A stretch of DNA of 64,000 nt from Leptobrachium leishanense (GCA_009667805.1 CM019071.1:44899593-44963592); one strand, 5' to 3'. Shown: positions 13,601-39,467, counted from the first letter of the stretch. Notes: a model not told the origin generated them from the letters alone. Numbers and translations: made by a program.

Positions 13601-16600
13601 GCAAAGTGACCACGTGACATCACAAACCCCCTGTGGAAGCAGACTGAGCATGCCTGAAATAGTCTCAGAAGGGGCAGTTTTCATAAAAGACCACAGATCT
13701 TGATATGACCAATTAGGGAGAAGAGATACCAGTGCTGCATTTAAAGGGACGCTCTACCCATCCTGACCTCTATAGTTTTCAAGTGGCCAGGACGTGAGGA
13801 GTGCCCCCCCAGTTCCCCTGAGTTGGAGATATCGCAGAGTGAAGCAGAGGAGTTTCCTCTCCCACCTAGCGCCACCAGCAGTCGGGATTTTGAAATTCCC
13901 GGCTGCCGGTCACTGGTGATGTCACACACAGAGAGCGGCCTGCATCACCCTCTGAGATCAATCATTGCAGTGAGCGCTCTTAGAGAGGCATTGATGGATC
14001 AGATCAGTGCATGCGTGTGCTGCTCCGATCCATAACTCTGCGCAGGCGCTACGGAGCTCGCATATGTAAAGAGCGCAAGTGACATTGCAATGCACTTTGT
14101 GGCTCCTACACTACACTACACAAGTTATATAGGAGCAAACATTGTGGAGAATATAAACAACAGATGGTGCAGCGCCACACAACATGCATCCACCACCAGG
14201 GTGCCCAGATAGCCAATCTCAGGATATAGTGGTTTCCCCTATACCATTATGCACAATAATGAAATCAATAACCTGGATCGGCGCAAACACTGCTCTCTGG
14301 GGTCCCGGAATCTCGTATGCATATATATACAATAGAAGAGAGACAATATAGTGCAACACTGTATCGTGTAATATATTATGAACGTATATGGTGAAACACC
14401 CCACTTACAAGTGTAGAGCCGTACACTGGCTCTGAGTGGGTCCAGACGTGTGGGTAATTGTCTTCACTTTCTCAGGTGGCCCCACCTTACAGCAAGGCTC
14501 TCTTCTTTTTCTTTGTCCGAAGTTTAGGACAATGGAAAGGAGAACAGGAAGAGAATTCTTGTGTAGATCCACAAATTAAGATTACACTGTTATGTACAGT
14601 TGGAATTGTACTCACATTTTGTGGAGCTCACATAGCTCATGGATAAAGGCCCATAGGTTTTTTTTGGTGGGAGAAAAACCCAGATGAAAAACCACCGGTA
14701 TTTGCAGGAATCAACGAAGCAGGAATCAGGATTGGAGATAGAAAAATAAAATTTATTTAAAATATAATTAAAATAGCCTCCAGAACGCGTTTCGCCGCAA
14801 ATAGCGGCTTCATCAGCTGGAATGGTTGACATGGGCCTGTAGACCCTTTTATAATGTCCATATATGTCCATAATTATCCCCATGTGTCCTATCTGCTTCA
14901 TTAGTTGATCCTTCCGGTTTCTTCGGCATCTTGGTAATGGGCGCCGCCATTTTGCGCATGCATGCGGTTTACTTCCGCGTTCCACTGCGTTCCAATGTGC
15001 CGTTTTCACTTCCGCGTTCCACCGCGTTCCAAGCCTTTACTTATTTACTTCCGGTCGGTGATTCTCGGCTCGGGAGACGCGAGATTGTTCTTTTCATTCA
15101 ATTCAACAGCTGGGGCTCTCCAGAAACCTCCCATTTCCGCCATATTCACCGCAAATACAGAATATTACATATATTAGACTCGGACGAAGGGCTAACACTA
15201 TAGAATACATTAGTGCACCCCGCAGGGTCTCCCAATATCCCTCAATGTAATTAATTGCTGTGTATTGTGCATTATATACAAAGTGTTAACTTCTTCTCAA
15301 TATATATACATAATGGACACTATTTATGCCCTCCTAGAAGAAGGTCTTTCTATGTTTTATATACTGTTGGAAAGGTGACCATATATTCACCTCCCTTCCT
15401 AATTCTCCTCTTTCTAATAAAGTGTTTAGTGCTTATGTGCTTTTAAATACATTTATGGTGTTGGTTATGAATTCTCTTGCATTAAAGAATATGCTCCTAT
15501 AGTAATATTGCTATATTAACCTTTCCAGTAAGCCCACATGAATTACTTGAAGGGCTGTGAATGTGTAATTTTCTATGTATTTATTGTGTTGTTTAAATGC
15601 TTTATCATGTGCGACATTAATATTGTCGTGAATTTTAATTCAATATAATTATTATTAAAGTGCCTTACTACTATTATTAATATTTCTTTAAAATTTTAAG
15701 TGCTTATTATGTGTTGATTGTGGATTACTTACAATCAGAACTATTAAACCCGAATTTATCATAATTTTTACTCACTTTAACGTGATTATTAGAATGTTGG
15801 TAAGTATTAATTAGTGCAATATATCGTTAATACATAATGTAGGCTTCCTTTAAACAGGACCACCATTGAAATGTGACATGTTGAGAATGTGCCTTATCCA
15901 GATGTTCTTAAAAATCTAGATCTCCTTAAAGGGAACAGTGTTAAAGTGCTGTATTCTTGACTAATGTATACCCGCCTCCTAAAGTGCTAATAAGTATTAT
16001 ATATATGAAAACTCTTATACATTAAATTTAATATTAATTAAAATAGCAACTGTGTCAATATATTGATGGATAGTGTAGACCTCATTTATATGGAATTATC
16101 ATTAAATAGTGTCAGATGGCATTTTTATATATTGGGTATCTACTAAAATGAAGTATGTCTACATTTAGAATCTATCAATTCTTTCGAGTTCCTTATGATA
16201 TTCTATGTACTGTTATGTAGCCTCTCTCAATATGGACGATAAATTATAGGGATAGGTATCTTTATAAGTCATATTAAGACCCCAAGAGGTGCACAATGAT
16301 TCACAGAGATGCGAACTATTTATGAGATGGGCACTATGGCACCAAATGGGTTAAACAATGACTTTGAGGTAGTTCATTTTCTGTGAATCATTGTGCACCT
16401 CTTGGGGTCTTAATATGACTTATAAAGATACCTATCCCTATAATTTATCGTCCATATTGAGAGAGGCTACATAACAGTACATAGAATATCATAAGGAACT
16501 CGAAAGAATTGATAGATTCTAAATGTAGACATACTTCATTTTAGTAGATACCCAATATATAAAAATGCCATCTGACACTATTTAATGATAATTCCATATA

Positions 16601-19600
16601 AATGAGGTCTACACTATCCATCAATATATTGACACAGTTGCTATTTTAATTAATATTAAATTTAATGTATAAGAGTTTTCATATATATAATACTTATTAG
16701 CACTTTAGGAGGCGGGTATACATTAGTCAAGAATACAGCACTTTAACACTGTTCCCTTTAAGGAGATCTAGATTTTTAAGAACATCTGGATAAGGCACAT
16801 TCTCAACATGTCACATTTCAATGGTGGTCCTGTTTAAAGGAAGCCTACATTATGTATTAACGATATATTGCACTAATTAATACTTACCAACATTCTAATA
16901 ATCACGTTAAAGTGAGTAAAAATTATGATAAATTCGGGTTTAATAGTTCTGATTGTAAGTAATCCACAATCAACACATAATAAGCACTTAAAATTTTAAA
17001 GAAATATTAATAATAGTAGTAAGGCACTTTAATAATAATTATATTGAATTAAAATTCACGACAATATTAATGTCGCACATGATAAAGCATTTAAACAACA
17101 CAATAAATACATAGAAAATTACACATTCACAGCCCTTCAAGTAATTCATGTGGGCTTACTGGAAAGGTTAATATAGCAATATTACTATAGGAGCATATTC
17201 TTTAATGCAAGAGAATTCATAACCAACACCATAAATGTATTTAAAAGCACATAAGCACTAAACACTTTATTAGAAAGAGGAGAATTAGGAAGGGAGGTGA
17301 ATATATGGTCACCTTTCCAACAGTATATAAAACATAGAAAGACCTTCTTCTAGGAGGGCATAAATAGTGTCCATTATGTATATATATTGAGAAGAAGTTA
17401 ACACTTTGTATATAATGCACAATACACAGCAATTAATTACATTGAGGGATATTTGGGAGACCCTGCGGGGTGCACTAATGTATTCTATAGTGTTAGCCCT
17501 TCGTCCGAGTCTAATATATGTAATATTCTGTATTTGCGGTGAATATGGCGGAAATGGGAGGTTTCTGGAGAGCCCCAGCTGTTGAATTGAATGAAAAGAA
17601 CAATCTCGCGTCTCCCGAGCCGAGAATCACCGACCGGAAGTAAATAAGTAAAGGCTTGGAACGCGGTGGAACGCGGAAGTGAAAACGGCACATTGGAACG
17701 CAGTGGAACGCGGAAGTAAACGCGCATGCGCAAAATGGCGGCGCCCATTACCAAGATGCCGAAGAAACCGGAAGGATCAACTAATGAAGCAGATAGGACA
17801 CATGGGATAATTATGGACATATATGGACATTATAAAAGGTCTACAGGCCCATGTCAACCATTCCAGCTGATGAAGCCGCTATTTGCGGCGAAACGCGTTC
17901 TGGAGGCTATTTTAATTATATTTTAAATAAATTTTATTTTTCTATCTCCAATCCTGATTCCTGCTTCGTTGATTCCTGCAAATACCGGTGGTTTTTCATC
18001 TGGGTTTTTCTCCCACCAAAAAAACCTATGGGCCTTTATCCATGAGCTATGTGAGCTCCACAAAATGTGAGTACAATTCCAACTGTACATAACAGTGTAA
18101 TCTTAATTTGTGGATCTACACAAGAATTCTCTTCCTGTTCTCCTTTCCATTGTCCTAAACTTCGGACAAAGAAAAAGAAGAGAGCCTTGCTGTAAGGTGG
18201 GGGCCACCTGAGAAAGTGAAGACAATTACCCACACGTCTGGACCCACTCAGAGCCAGTGTACGGCTCTACACTTGTAAGTGGGGTGTTTCACCATATACG
18301 TTCATAATATATTACACGATACAGTGTTGCACTATATTGTCTCTCTTCTATTGTATATATATGCATACGAGATTCCGGGACCCCAGAGAGCAGTGTTTGC
18401 GCCGATCCAGGTTATTGATTTCATTATTGTGGAGAATAGCTTCAGGGACTTCCAGGTTCGGGAGTCCCTGAGCCGTAGATGAGGAGCAATGCGGCGAGGG
18501 AGAAAAGGGGAGAGAAAAATCAACCAAAAAAGGGAGAAAAAAAAGGAAAAAAATAATTATCAGGAACTGCCCAATTATTTAATGACAGAAAAGGAAAGTC
18601 AATTTTTCAACACTGGGTCCCTTTAAGACACCTTTTTTTTTGCAAGTTTATCAATAATATTTTTATTATTACCCATGTTTTTAATTTAAAAAACCTGCAA
18701 TTTAAACCCTCATTGAGAGAGAAATAATAACCTTTATCAGTGAAAAGTCATTTGTGTTATTATCCGCAGCTTTGCTGCTATGAAGAAACCTTCTCTGTAA
18801 ATCTTATAACAACAACATTCTCGTATTGCTGAAATCAGACTCAGATGTTTGATGGAACCTCAGATCCAATAGATACGTTGTCATATTTTGAAAGCAATAT
18901 ATACGCGCTGATAACATGAAGCTGCCATGTATTAACTCATTCTTAACAAGATGCTGAGCAGACAGAACTTTGTACCCAGTATTTGGTCGTGTGAGTTTAG
19001 GTTAGTGTAATCAGACATACAAGGTTATTGAAAGAGAATCGAAAAGTAACCGCACGTTCGGTGACTTTTAGTTCTCTTCAATTCGGCTTGATTTGGCGAT
19101 CCCATTTCGGTGACCCTGCGGTGTATTCGGCAAGCACCACAGGGCCGTCGTAGTGCAGGGAAAAGTCGCTGAAAACCTGCCGAACACTCACCGCAAAACC
19201 CGGCAAACGCACACACCGAAACCTACAAAAACATCTGGATTAACCCCGCCAAACACGCCGGAAAAACCCGAGCAGGAGCCAATCACAGCACGGAGCAGCC
19301 GCCGGAAAAACCCGACACCGCAGACGAATGGAGTGAAAAAAACCCCAGTACGTATGAGGTTCAATGAATGATAATAAAAAGGGCTGTTACAGAAAAAAGA
19401 ACAAACGTTTAAAAATAAATTTAAAACAACAGAATGTTTTTGCAAAACAATCCCGAAAAATGCCTAAGGCTGGTGTCAGACGAGCGTAGTGTTCACGTCC
19501 GTGATGGCGCCTAAAAGTACGTCCGTGATAGCATGAAAGAAAACCCATCGGAGCCTGACACATGAAGTACGTCCGCAACGTCTGCATAGCTTTGTGTGTG

Positions 19601-22391
19601 AGTGATGGAACGTGGTCAGACGGACTGCATTTATACGTCCAGCATTTTTCACGGACAGAATGGTTTTGCTTTTTAATTTATTTTCCCTCCTACATCTGTC
19701 AAAATATACGTCTGTGATAAACGGACTGTGTGGCCACTACTGCGTCTTCCGTACTGACGAACAGTCCGTAGAAATCACGTTCGTCTGATTCTAGCCTCAA
19801 AGATCCTAAAAAAGCTATAAATAAAGAGACTCTTTACTGCAGAATATAATAATAAACGGTTTATTAGATATTGAATTAAAACGGGAATATTTTTAACATT
19901 GAAGCCTATGGGATTCGCCTGAATAAACCTGTCGAATTAAACCACTGAACATCAGGGCAATTCGGCAACTTTTCACTGCTGGTTTGTGTTCTCTGAATAG
20001 CCGAAGCAGTGCTTTTTTATGGGGATTTCACTGCCCTCGAACAGGTGCCGAACAGGCACCGTATGTGCAGGCAATTCGCCAGGATTTAGCGAACTGCCTG
20101 CTCTCTGGATAGCCGAATGGCCAGGAAAGGTAACCGAACCCTGATTTTCACTGTTCAGTTACCTTTCGCCAGCAATTCGGATCTCTTTGAATAACCCTGA
20201 TAGTGATAATGTGATGAGGCATTTTGTCATCATTAACATCTTTGTTAAAAATATAGAACATTTATTTAAAATATGGGATGTGTAGTTAATTAAAAATGAA
20301 AACTGAATTTTTGCACAAAGGTCTTTGTCCAAAGACAGTGAAAAATATTAAAATGCAAATTTGCTCTTTTAAAATACGTTTTGTATTGGTTTTTCCTTTA
20401 CAGAAATATCACTGGGATGAAAGGTTGTGAACTCTAGATGGTGTCCCTTAACTTATCACAGTGTCACATGGGGTCTGCATTATCAGCATACAGGCAGATG
20501 CAGTAAATGTGCTGCAGATTGATAATAAAATGTGAGATCACCTGCTTATGGGAATTTGTAGTGATCAGAAATCAGAATGAGATGATTAGCAATGCAATAT
20601 CTGTATGTGCTGCATAATGCCTGTGTATGGCAATTACAGCAACACCTTGAATCTGTATGTGCTGCATAATGCCTGTGTATGGCAATTACAGCAACACCTT
20701 GTATCTGTATGTGCTGCATAATGCCTGTGTATGGCAATTACAGCAACACCTTGTATCTGTATGTGCTGCATAATGCCTGTGTATGGCAATTACAGTAACA
20801 CCTTGTATCTGTATGTGCTGCATAAAGCCTGTGTATGGCAATTACAGAAACACCTTGTATCTGTATGTGCTGCATAATGCCTGTGTATGGCAATTACAGC
20901 AACACCTTGTATCTGTATGTGCCGCATAATGCCTGTGTATGGCAATTACAGAAACACCTTGTATCTGTATGTGCTGCATAATGCCTGTGTATGGCAATTA
21001 CAGCAATACCTTGTATCTGTATGTGCCGCATAATGCCTGTGTATGGCAATTACAGCAATACCTTGTATCTGTATGTGCCGCATAATGCCTGTGTGTGGCA
21101 ATTACAGCAACACCTTGTATCTGTATGTGCCGCATAATGCCTGTGTGTGGCAATTACAGTAACACCTTGTATCTGTATGTGCTACATAATCCCTGTGTAT
21201 GGCAATTACAGCAACACCTTGTATCTGTATGTGCTGCATAATGTCTGTCTATGGCAATTACAGCAACACCTTGTATCTGTATGTGCTGCATAATGCCTGT
21301 GTGTGGCAATTACAGCAACACCTTGTATCTGTATGTGCTGCATAATGCCTGTGTATGGCAATTACAGAAACACTTGTATCTGTATGTGCTGCATAATGCC
21401 TGTGTGTGGCAATTACAGCAACACCTTGTATCTGTATGTGCTGCATAATGCCTGTCTATGGCAATTACAGCAACACCTTTTATCTGTACTTTACAGGGAT
21501 TTACATTCATTATAACCCCCCTGAATCTTATCCCTGTACAGCAGCGACTGTCCCCACAGCTCCCCGGTATTTTGACAAATCCCTGGCTGCTGTAATGCTG
21601 CAGTAAAGTTTGTGGAGATTACAGTGATTTTTGGGGTGCAATTTGCAGCTTGTTTACAGTAATACAGGGAGACAGGAGTGAAGTTTCAGAAACTTTTATT
21701 ACTCTATACCGAGGTGCATTAGGATGCATGCAAAAGTGGTTTTATTTGCTAATAATTGATTTTCAATGTAATGTAATGCAAGATCAATAACTCGTTTAAC
21801 ATATTTATATAATAATGTATAACAGGAATTAGTTTCTTTTATCTTGTACTGGTGGTCTTAAAACCAGAAATAAACAGGTCTATTCACTAAAGGGTGAAGT
21901 CTGGGGAACTGGCAGGTGAATGAAACAATCTAGACCAAATAGCTGAATTGGAAAGTGAAATAATTGGGGATTTTTCTGGTTTGGCCATTTTGACCTAGAT
22001 TGTTTACTTCTGACAATTCTCCCGACTTCACCCTTTAGTGAATAGACCTGCTAGTCTTAAAAAAATATGCATTTTGTTACAGACCTGAACACACATTTTA
22101 TGCAAATTTAATGTAAGATGTTGTGTATAGACTCACTCCTTATACTTATGCCGGTATGATCTAAAGCATTGACGGTGTCCGGTGGTAGATCAGAACCATT
22201 CACCTACTCACCTTTAGCAGAGACTGGGGTAGCTCCGTGGTGCTAATCTGTAAGATGTTCCCCAGCAGGGGCAGTGGAGTGGGTCCTGGGGGCAGGTTTC
22301 TCAGCTTTTTGCTTCCCCTCCATGTGATCAGGTAAAGCAGGAGAGTGAAGAAGGAGACCAAAAGGAATGTCCCTACAAGCCCAAGCGCCAT
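4502..22391 (-). CDS. Gene A: CYP2-family cytochrome P450, exons 1-7 (3' end not in window)
   Basis: A microsomal heme monooxygenase of family CYP2. Coding exons, 5' to 3' on the minus strand: 22391-22212, 11063-10901, 9494-9345, 8554-8394, 7429-7253, 5478-5337 and 4689-4502. They sum to 1161 nt, exactly 387 codons, with GT-AG borders and consistent phases. The product starts [13 protein letters not shown] with an N-terminal membrane anchor, then a basic stretch and [12 protein letters not shown]. Later motifs are WKTMR (C-helix, WxxxR), [15 protein letters not shown] (I-helix oxygen-activation motif) and EIQR (K-helix ExxR). Exons 8 and 9, with the heme cysteine, are expected left of position 1; a LINE sits in that direction. 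Exon 1 is assigned to this gene because no other exon 1 lies between it and exon 2, across an 11.1-kb intron. The start ATG at 22391 is chosen by alignment with genes B and C; the frame is open further upstream but without similarity. Subfamily and substrate are unknown. Confidence 0.9.
4916..5289. mobile_element. TIR element of the AGGGTTATTCA family, short copy
   Basis: The ends are inverted: agggtctattcagagagc on the left and ttattgaataaccct on the right. The inside carries phrases shared with other copies in this window, such as tgtgaatagattaaccactg and gggggatttcactgccg. I see no transposase, so it is non-autonomous. It lies in intron 6 of gene A. The superfamily is not determined. Confidence 0.65.
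5337..5478 (-). CDS. Gene A exon 6
   Basis: 142 bp. It encodes [20 protein letters not shown] followed by [16 protein letters not shown], the I-helix with the conserved acid-threonine pair, and ends RHPEIQ. Donor gtaatc, acceptor tttag. Confidence 0.96.
5782..6022. repeat. Foldback (hairpin) repeat with ~120-bp arms
   Basis: The left arm (from aaaaatacaaaaaaatgctt) and the right arm (ending aagcgtttttttgtatttt) are near-perfect inverted copies meeting near position 5900 around ctcagagtgcagagcactcc. It is probably a foldback-type MITE; it lies in intron 5 of gene A and no coding capacity is visible. Confidence 0.8.
6480..6985. repeat. Minisatellite, ~73-74 bp unit, ~6.5 copies
   Basis: The phrase gggcagccat recurs at 6558, 6632, 6706, 6780, 6853 and 6926, giving periods of 74, 74, 74, 73 and 73. 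Units diverge on the left and become more alike on the right. It lies in intron 5 of gene A. Confidence 0.9.
7253..7429 (-). CDS. Gene A exon 5
   Basis: 177 bp. It encodes [20 protein letters not shown] and ends with [15 protein letters not shown], the conserved CYP2 exon 5 end. Donor gtgggg, acceptor tttcag. Confidence 0.96.
8394..8554 (-). CDS. Gene A exon 4
   Basis: 161 bp. It encodes [19 protein letters not shown], then [14 protein letters not shown], and ends NTWSGQ. Donor gtaaat, acceptor cacag. Confidence 0.96.
8832..9258. mobile_element. TIR element of the AGGGTTATTCA family, one half only
   Basis: It begins agggttattccgagagcacc and continues with the CG-rich 'ccgaaaaaccg..' and A-rich internal parts seen (inverted) at 11364-12424. 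The other terminus is missing: the copy stops shortly before exon 3 of gene A. Confidence 0.6.
9345..9494 (-). CDS. Gene A exon 3
   Basis: 150 bp. It encodes [17 protein letters not shown] (C-helix WxxxR), [18 protein letters not shown] and the end FQKNK. Donor gttgag, acceptor acctag. It is squeezed between two transposon copies but intact. Confidence 0.95.
9660..10621. mobile_element. TIR element of the AGGGTTATTCA family, long copy
   Basis: It runs from aggattattcaaagagat to atctctttggataaccct, about 960 bp. It shares its inner sequence with 19022-20198, including tgaccctgcggtgtattc and ggtttattagatattgaat. No transposase frame is visible. Confidence 0.7.
10901..11063 (-). CDS. Gene A exon 2
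   Basis: 163 bp. It encodes [38 protein letters not shown] and ends LFKDYG. Donor gtaagg, acceptor ccacag. Confidence 0.96.
11364..12424. mobile_element. TIR element of the AGGGTTATTCA family, truncated at right
   Basis: The left end is aggggttattcaaagagagc. It contains repeated phrases cagtgaaatacggtgc and ttcggcggcagtgaaat that form a short internal tandem (about 11510-11710). The right terminus is not found before the hAT-type insertion at 12433. Confidence 0.65.
12433..12849. mobile_element. hAT-type MITE, copy 1, with 8-bp target duplication
   Basis: The ends are TAGGCTTGTGCACCG and the complement of TAGGGATGTGCG. It is flanked on both sides by atggtctt (12425-12432 and 12850-12857), an exact 8-bp duplication, which is the hAT hallmark. 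The interior is low-complexity ttcggttcgattcgg-like sequence with no transposase. Sister copies are at 28319 and 41276. Confidence 0.85.
13168..13347. repeat. 20-bp minisatellite, ~9 copies
   Basis: The unit is ctacatctcctgtgccacgg, nearly perfect throughout. It creates an open frame without stops, but that frame is just the repeat. Confidence 0.95.
13348..14251. other. Intron 1 of gene A, no feature recognised
   Basis: No exon or RNA gene seen. The string attgtggagaata at 14139-14151 recurs at 18425-18437, just past the right end of the large inverted repeat. Confidence 0.5.
14252..18431. repeat. Giant inverted repeat: two ~2.05-kb arms around a ~74-bp spacer
   Basis: The left arm runs from 14252 (cacaataatgaaatc) to about 16306. 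The right arm runs from about 16381 to 18431 (gatttcattattgtg) and is its reverse complement almost throughout. Small differences exist. Near 14960 the left arm reads gcgcatgcatgcggttt where the right reads (inverted) gcgcatgcgcgttt. There is also a one-C length difference near 18205. Each arm carries gaacgcgtttcgccgcaaat and gcggcttcatcagctgga, a style of sequence common in frog foldback elements. No transposase is evident. It lies in intron 1 of gene A and may be a DNA transposon with very long terminal inverted repeats. Confidence 0.9.
18432..19021. other. Intron 1 of gene A, no feature recognised
   Basis: AT-rich, with A-rich runs near 18510-18560. No exon or RNA gene seen. Confidence 0.5.
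19022..20198. mobile_element. TIR element of the AGGGTTATTCA family, with nested Harbinger-like insertion
   Basis: It starts aggttattgaaagagaatc and ends ggatctctttgaataaccct. Both outer parts match the copy at 9660-10621. The extra block 19468-19796 is a separate TIR element inserted later. Confidence 0.75.
19468..19796. mobile_element. Harbinger-like MITE, diverged copy, nested
   Basis: The ends ggctggtgtcagacgagc and cgtctgattctagcc are inverted. They are flanked by TAA and TCA where the uninterrupted relative at 10217 reads through. It resembles the 425-bp elements at 33626 and 57974, but is 329 bp long and more diverged. Confidence 0.6.
20199..20545. repeat. Segment shared with 39570-39900
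   Basis: Phrases such as actgggatgaaaggttgt, cagtgtcacat and tcagcatacaggcagatgca occur in the same order and spacing at 39720-39860. Here there is a single copy of the ~82-bp unit that is tandemly repeated there. The two sites differ in gene context: intron 1 of A versus the B-C spacer. Confidence 0.75.
20598..21488. repeat. 52-bp minisatellite, ~17 copies
   Basis: The unit begins atctgtatgtgctgcataat and ends ttacagcaacaccttgt. Variants include gctgca/gccgca and tgtatggc/tgtgtggc. It lies about 0.7 kb before exon 1 in intron 1 of gene A. Confidence 0.95.
21875..22050. mobile_element. Small TIR MITE (176 bp)
   Basis: Near-perfect terminal inverted repeats: caggtctattcactaaagg and cctttagtgaatagacctg. 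The inside (ctagaccaaatagctgaatt) matches, inverted, the MITE at 40196-40376. Superfamily unknown; I see no convincing target duplication. Confidence 0.8.
22212..22391 (-). CDS. Gene A exon 1
   Basis: 180 bp from ATG to the donor gtgagt. It encodes [20 protein letters not shown], the hydrophobic ER anchor, then [21 protein letters not shown] and ends TELPQSLLK. Confidence 0.93.
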
Positions 22392-22502
22392 TATGACCCC
22401 GAGTCGCTGGAGATAGAAGTCGCCTGCTTTCCTCTGGCTAAACACAACCTGTTTGACGCTGAAAAACTTTCCAACTTGAACTATAGTCAGTGAAACAGAG
22501 TA

Positions 22503-22519
22503 CGCGGGTGTGTCTGAGA
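22503..22519 (-). promoter_or_regulatory. Conserved upstream motif, gene A
   Basis: The plus strand reads cgcgggtgtgtctgaga, 112-128 bp upstream of the gene A ATG. On the gene strand this is tctcagacacacccgcg. Very similar strings stand 124-140 bp upstream in gene B and 90-107 bp upstream in gene C. It is likely a promoter element with a CACCC-type core; the factor is unknown. Confidence 0.5.
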
Positions 22520-22887
22520 TTGTGCTGGAGGTATTGGTATACAAAGCATTATGTAACGCGCTGTGTGTCCTGATCGCTAATGGAATGCTCAGTAATGGTC
22601 AGGAGCAGATCACGCACAATGCTCTGCGGTAAATAATCTCATATTTGGTTAATGGTGTGTAAGTAATGGGCTGGGTATACAGAAAAGTATTAAATGAATT
22701 AAGAAACAGAACATAAACATTTTATTTACTCAATCCGATCTCATACAGCTTTCCCAACAGCCTGAAACGTCAGCGAAGGGTCAGATATTGCTTTCTGCCC
22801 ATGATATAAATATATATAATGACCATTCCAGCATTATTTGTAATTCAGTATAAAAACATGTCATTAGAGTAAAACCATATGTTATAT

Positions 22888-23556
22888 AAAGGGATTTACA
22901 GCTTCTATAACACCCTGCATCTTATCCCTGTACTGACTGACACCATATATCTGTACTATACAGGGATTTACAGCTTCTATAACACCCTGCATCTTATCCC
23001 TGTACTGTCTGACACCATATATCTGTACTATACAGGGATTTACAGCTTCTATAACACCCTGCATCTTATCCCTGTACTGTCTGGCACCATATATCTGTAC
23101 TATACAGGGATTTACAGCTTCTATAACACCCTGCATCTTATCCCTGTACTGTCTGACACCATATATCTGTACTATACAGGGATATACAGCTTCTATAACA
23201 CCCTGCATCTTATCCCTGACCCTGTAAAGACTGACACCATACATCTGCACTATACAGGGATTTACAACTTCTATAACACCCTGCATATTATCCCTGTACA
23301 ATACTGGCACCATACATCTGCACTATACAGGGATTTACAGCTTCTATAACACCCTGCATCTTATCCCTGTACTGTACTGACACCATATACACTATATTGC
23401 CAAAAGTATTTGCTCACCTGTCTTGACTCGCATATGGATGGGTGAGCGAATACTTTTGGCAATATAGTGTATCTGTACTATACAGGGATTTACAGCTTCT
23501 ATAACACCCTGCATCTTATCCCTGTACAATACTGACACCATATATCTGTACTATAG
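22888..23556. repeat. 72-bp minisatellite, ~9 copies
   Basis: The unit contains tacagggatttacagcttct, ataacaccctgcatctta and gacaccatatatctgtacta. It lies between gene A exon 1 and gene B exon 9 and is interrupted once by the MITE at 23390-23469. Confidence 0.93.
23390..23469. mobile_element. 80-bp Tc1/mariner-type MITE
   Basis: Almost a perfect palindrome with ends cactatattgccaaaagt and acttttggcaatatagtg, flanked by TA on both sides (23388-23389, 23470-23471). Removing it and one TA restores the 72-bp unit exactly (caccatatatctg), so the insertion is clean. Mini-elements with these ends are widespread in fish and frogs. Confidence 0.92.
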
Positions 23557-23636
23557 AGAGATTAATTGCTTCAGTGACAACTTGCATACTAAAATTTAGA
23601 AATGGCACCCGTAATTGAGTTCTAGTAGCAAAAATA

Positions 23637-23642
23637 TTTATT
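23637..23642 (-). promoter_or_regulatory. Candidate poly(A) signal of gene B
   Basis: AATAAA on the minus strand, about 165 nt after the gene B stop codon. Not verified by transcript data. Confidence 0.45.
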
Positions 23643-23805
23643 TATTATGTTATTTAAAAATAAAGCACAGGACAAGTAAATTATTTCAGAGGTTTGGGGA
23701 ACGTTGCTAAACATGTGTCACCCCAGAAGTAAAAGTCTGTTAGAGGAAGGGTAATCGCTTGTACTCATGGATGGTGCAGGCCCTTTGTCCATAAATAAGG
23801 TTTTT

Positions 23806-38639
<14,834 letters not shown>

Positions 38640-38762
38640 TGTGACAACAGAGGCCGTCTGGCGAGGTCTCTTCTGCTCGGCGTCCTGCAGGTTATTTCAT
38701 GTCGCAAACGCGGTGAGAAAGTGGAGGAAGTCCAAGTGTGGACGATAGTGGATGATTAAACA

Positions 38763-38779
38763 CGCTGGGTGTGTCAGGG
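38763..38779 (-). promoter_or_regulatory. Conserved upstream motif, gene B
   Basis: The plus strand reads cgctgggtgtgtcaggg, 124-140 bp upstream of the gene B ATG. It is the counterpart of the motifs at 22503 and 54285. Further upstream, genes A and B also share aatgctcag..caggag sequence. Confidence 0.5.
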
Positions 38780-38992
38780 CTTCCTGCACAGAGCTTCTAT
38801 TACTGTGCTCCTAATCTGCAGAAATTCCACAGCAATGCTCAGGAGACACAGCTTCTGAGGGCTTATCGACTAAACGGTGAATTACAGCTAAAATGGAGCT
38901 GAACGCCGGAGCTGAAAATACGTAGAAAATAAAAAAACCTTTGTTCTGAAACTTGCAATTCTGTCACAGTTTCCCCGTCTTTAACCCTTTAC

Positions 38993-39467
38993 AGGGTTAT
39001 TCAGTTTCACCGAGCACCAATTTCATCCATTTCGTTGCTCTTTTGTTCCCTGCACTAAGGGGCGATTCCAGTTTGCCGATACTGCGGTGTATTCAGGTAT
39101 CACCGCAGGGTCCTCGAAGTGCACGGAAAAGCTACTGACCGCATCCGAAACACCTCCAAAAAATCCCACGAAAAAGCCGAACGCATCCGAAAAAAGTCGA
39201 ATATCCACAACAAAACAGCCGAAAAACCCCCGAACAGACACCGGAAAAATCGACAAGCTGTCGAATGGGGTAAAACCGCTGACATTTCTCTGCTGTTCAA
39301 TGTGAATAGATTAACCATTGCTTCTCCATGGGGGATTTCACTGCCGTCAAACATTATATGCTGGCAGTTCGACAATATTTGCCGAATGGCCCCGAAATGT
39401 CACCGTACGGGGAAACTCACTGTTAGGTGCAATTTCGGGCAAGTATGTCTCTCTCTGAAAAACCTCT
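38993..39467. mobile_element. TIR element of the AGGGTTATTCA family
   Basis: It begins agggttattcagtttcacc and ends near ctctctctgaaaaacctct. It contains tgtgaatagattaaccattg and gggggatttcactgccgt as in the other copies. It lies about 350 bp upstream of gene B. Confidence 0.65.

Noticed and set aside
14931..17820. Mirror-image small frames on both strands
   Set aside because: They are the two arms of the giant inverted repeat; no homology to a known protein is visible.
22392..22544. Upstream in-frame extension of gene A exon 1
   Set aside because: The frame is open to 22544, but the extra residues do not match the N-termini of genes B and C, and the ATG at 22391 aligns with theirs.
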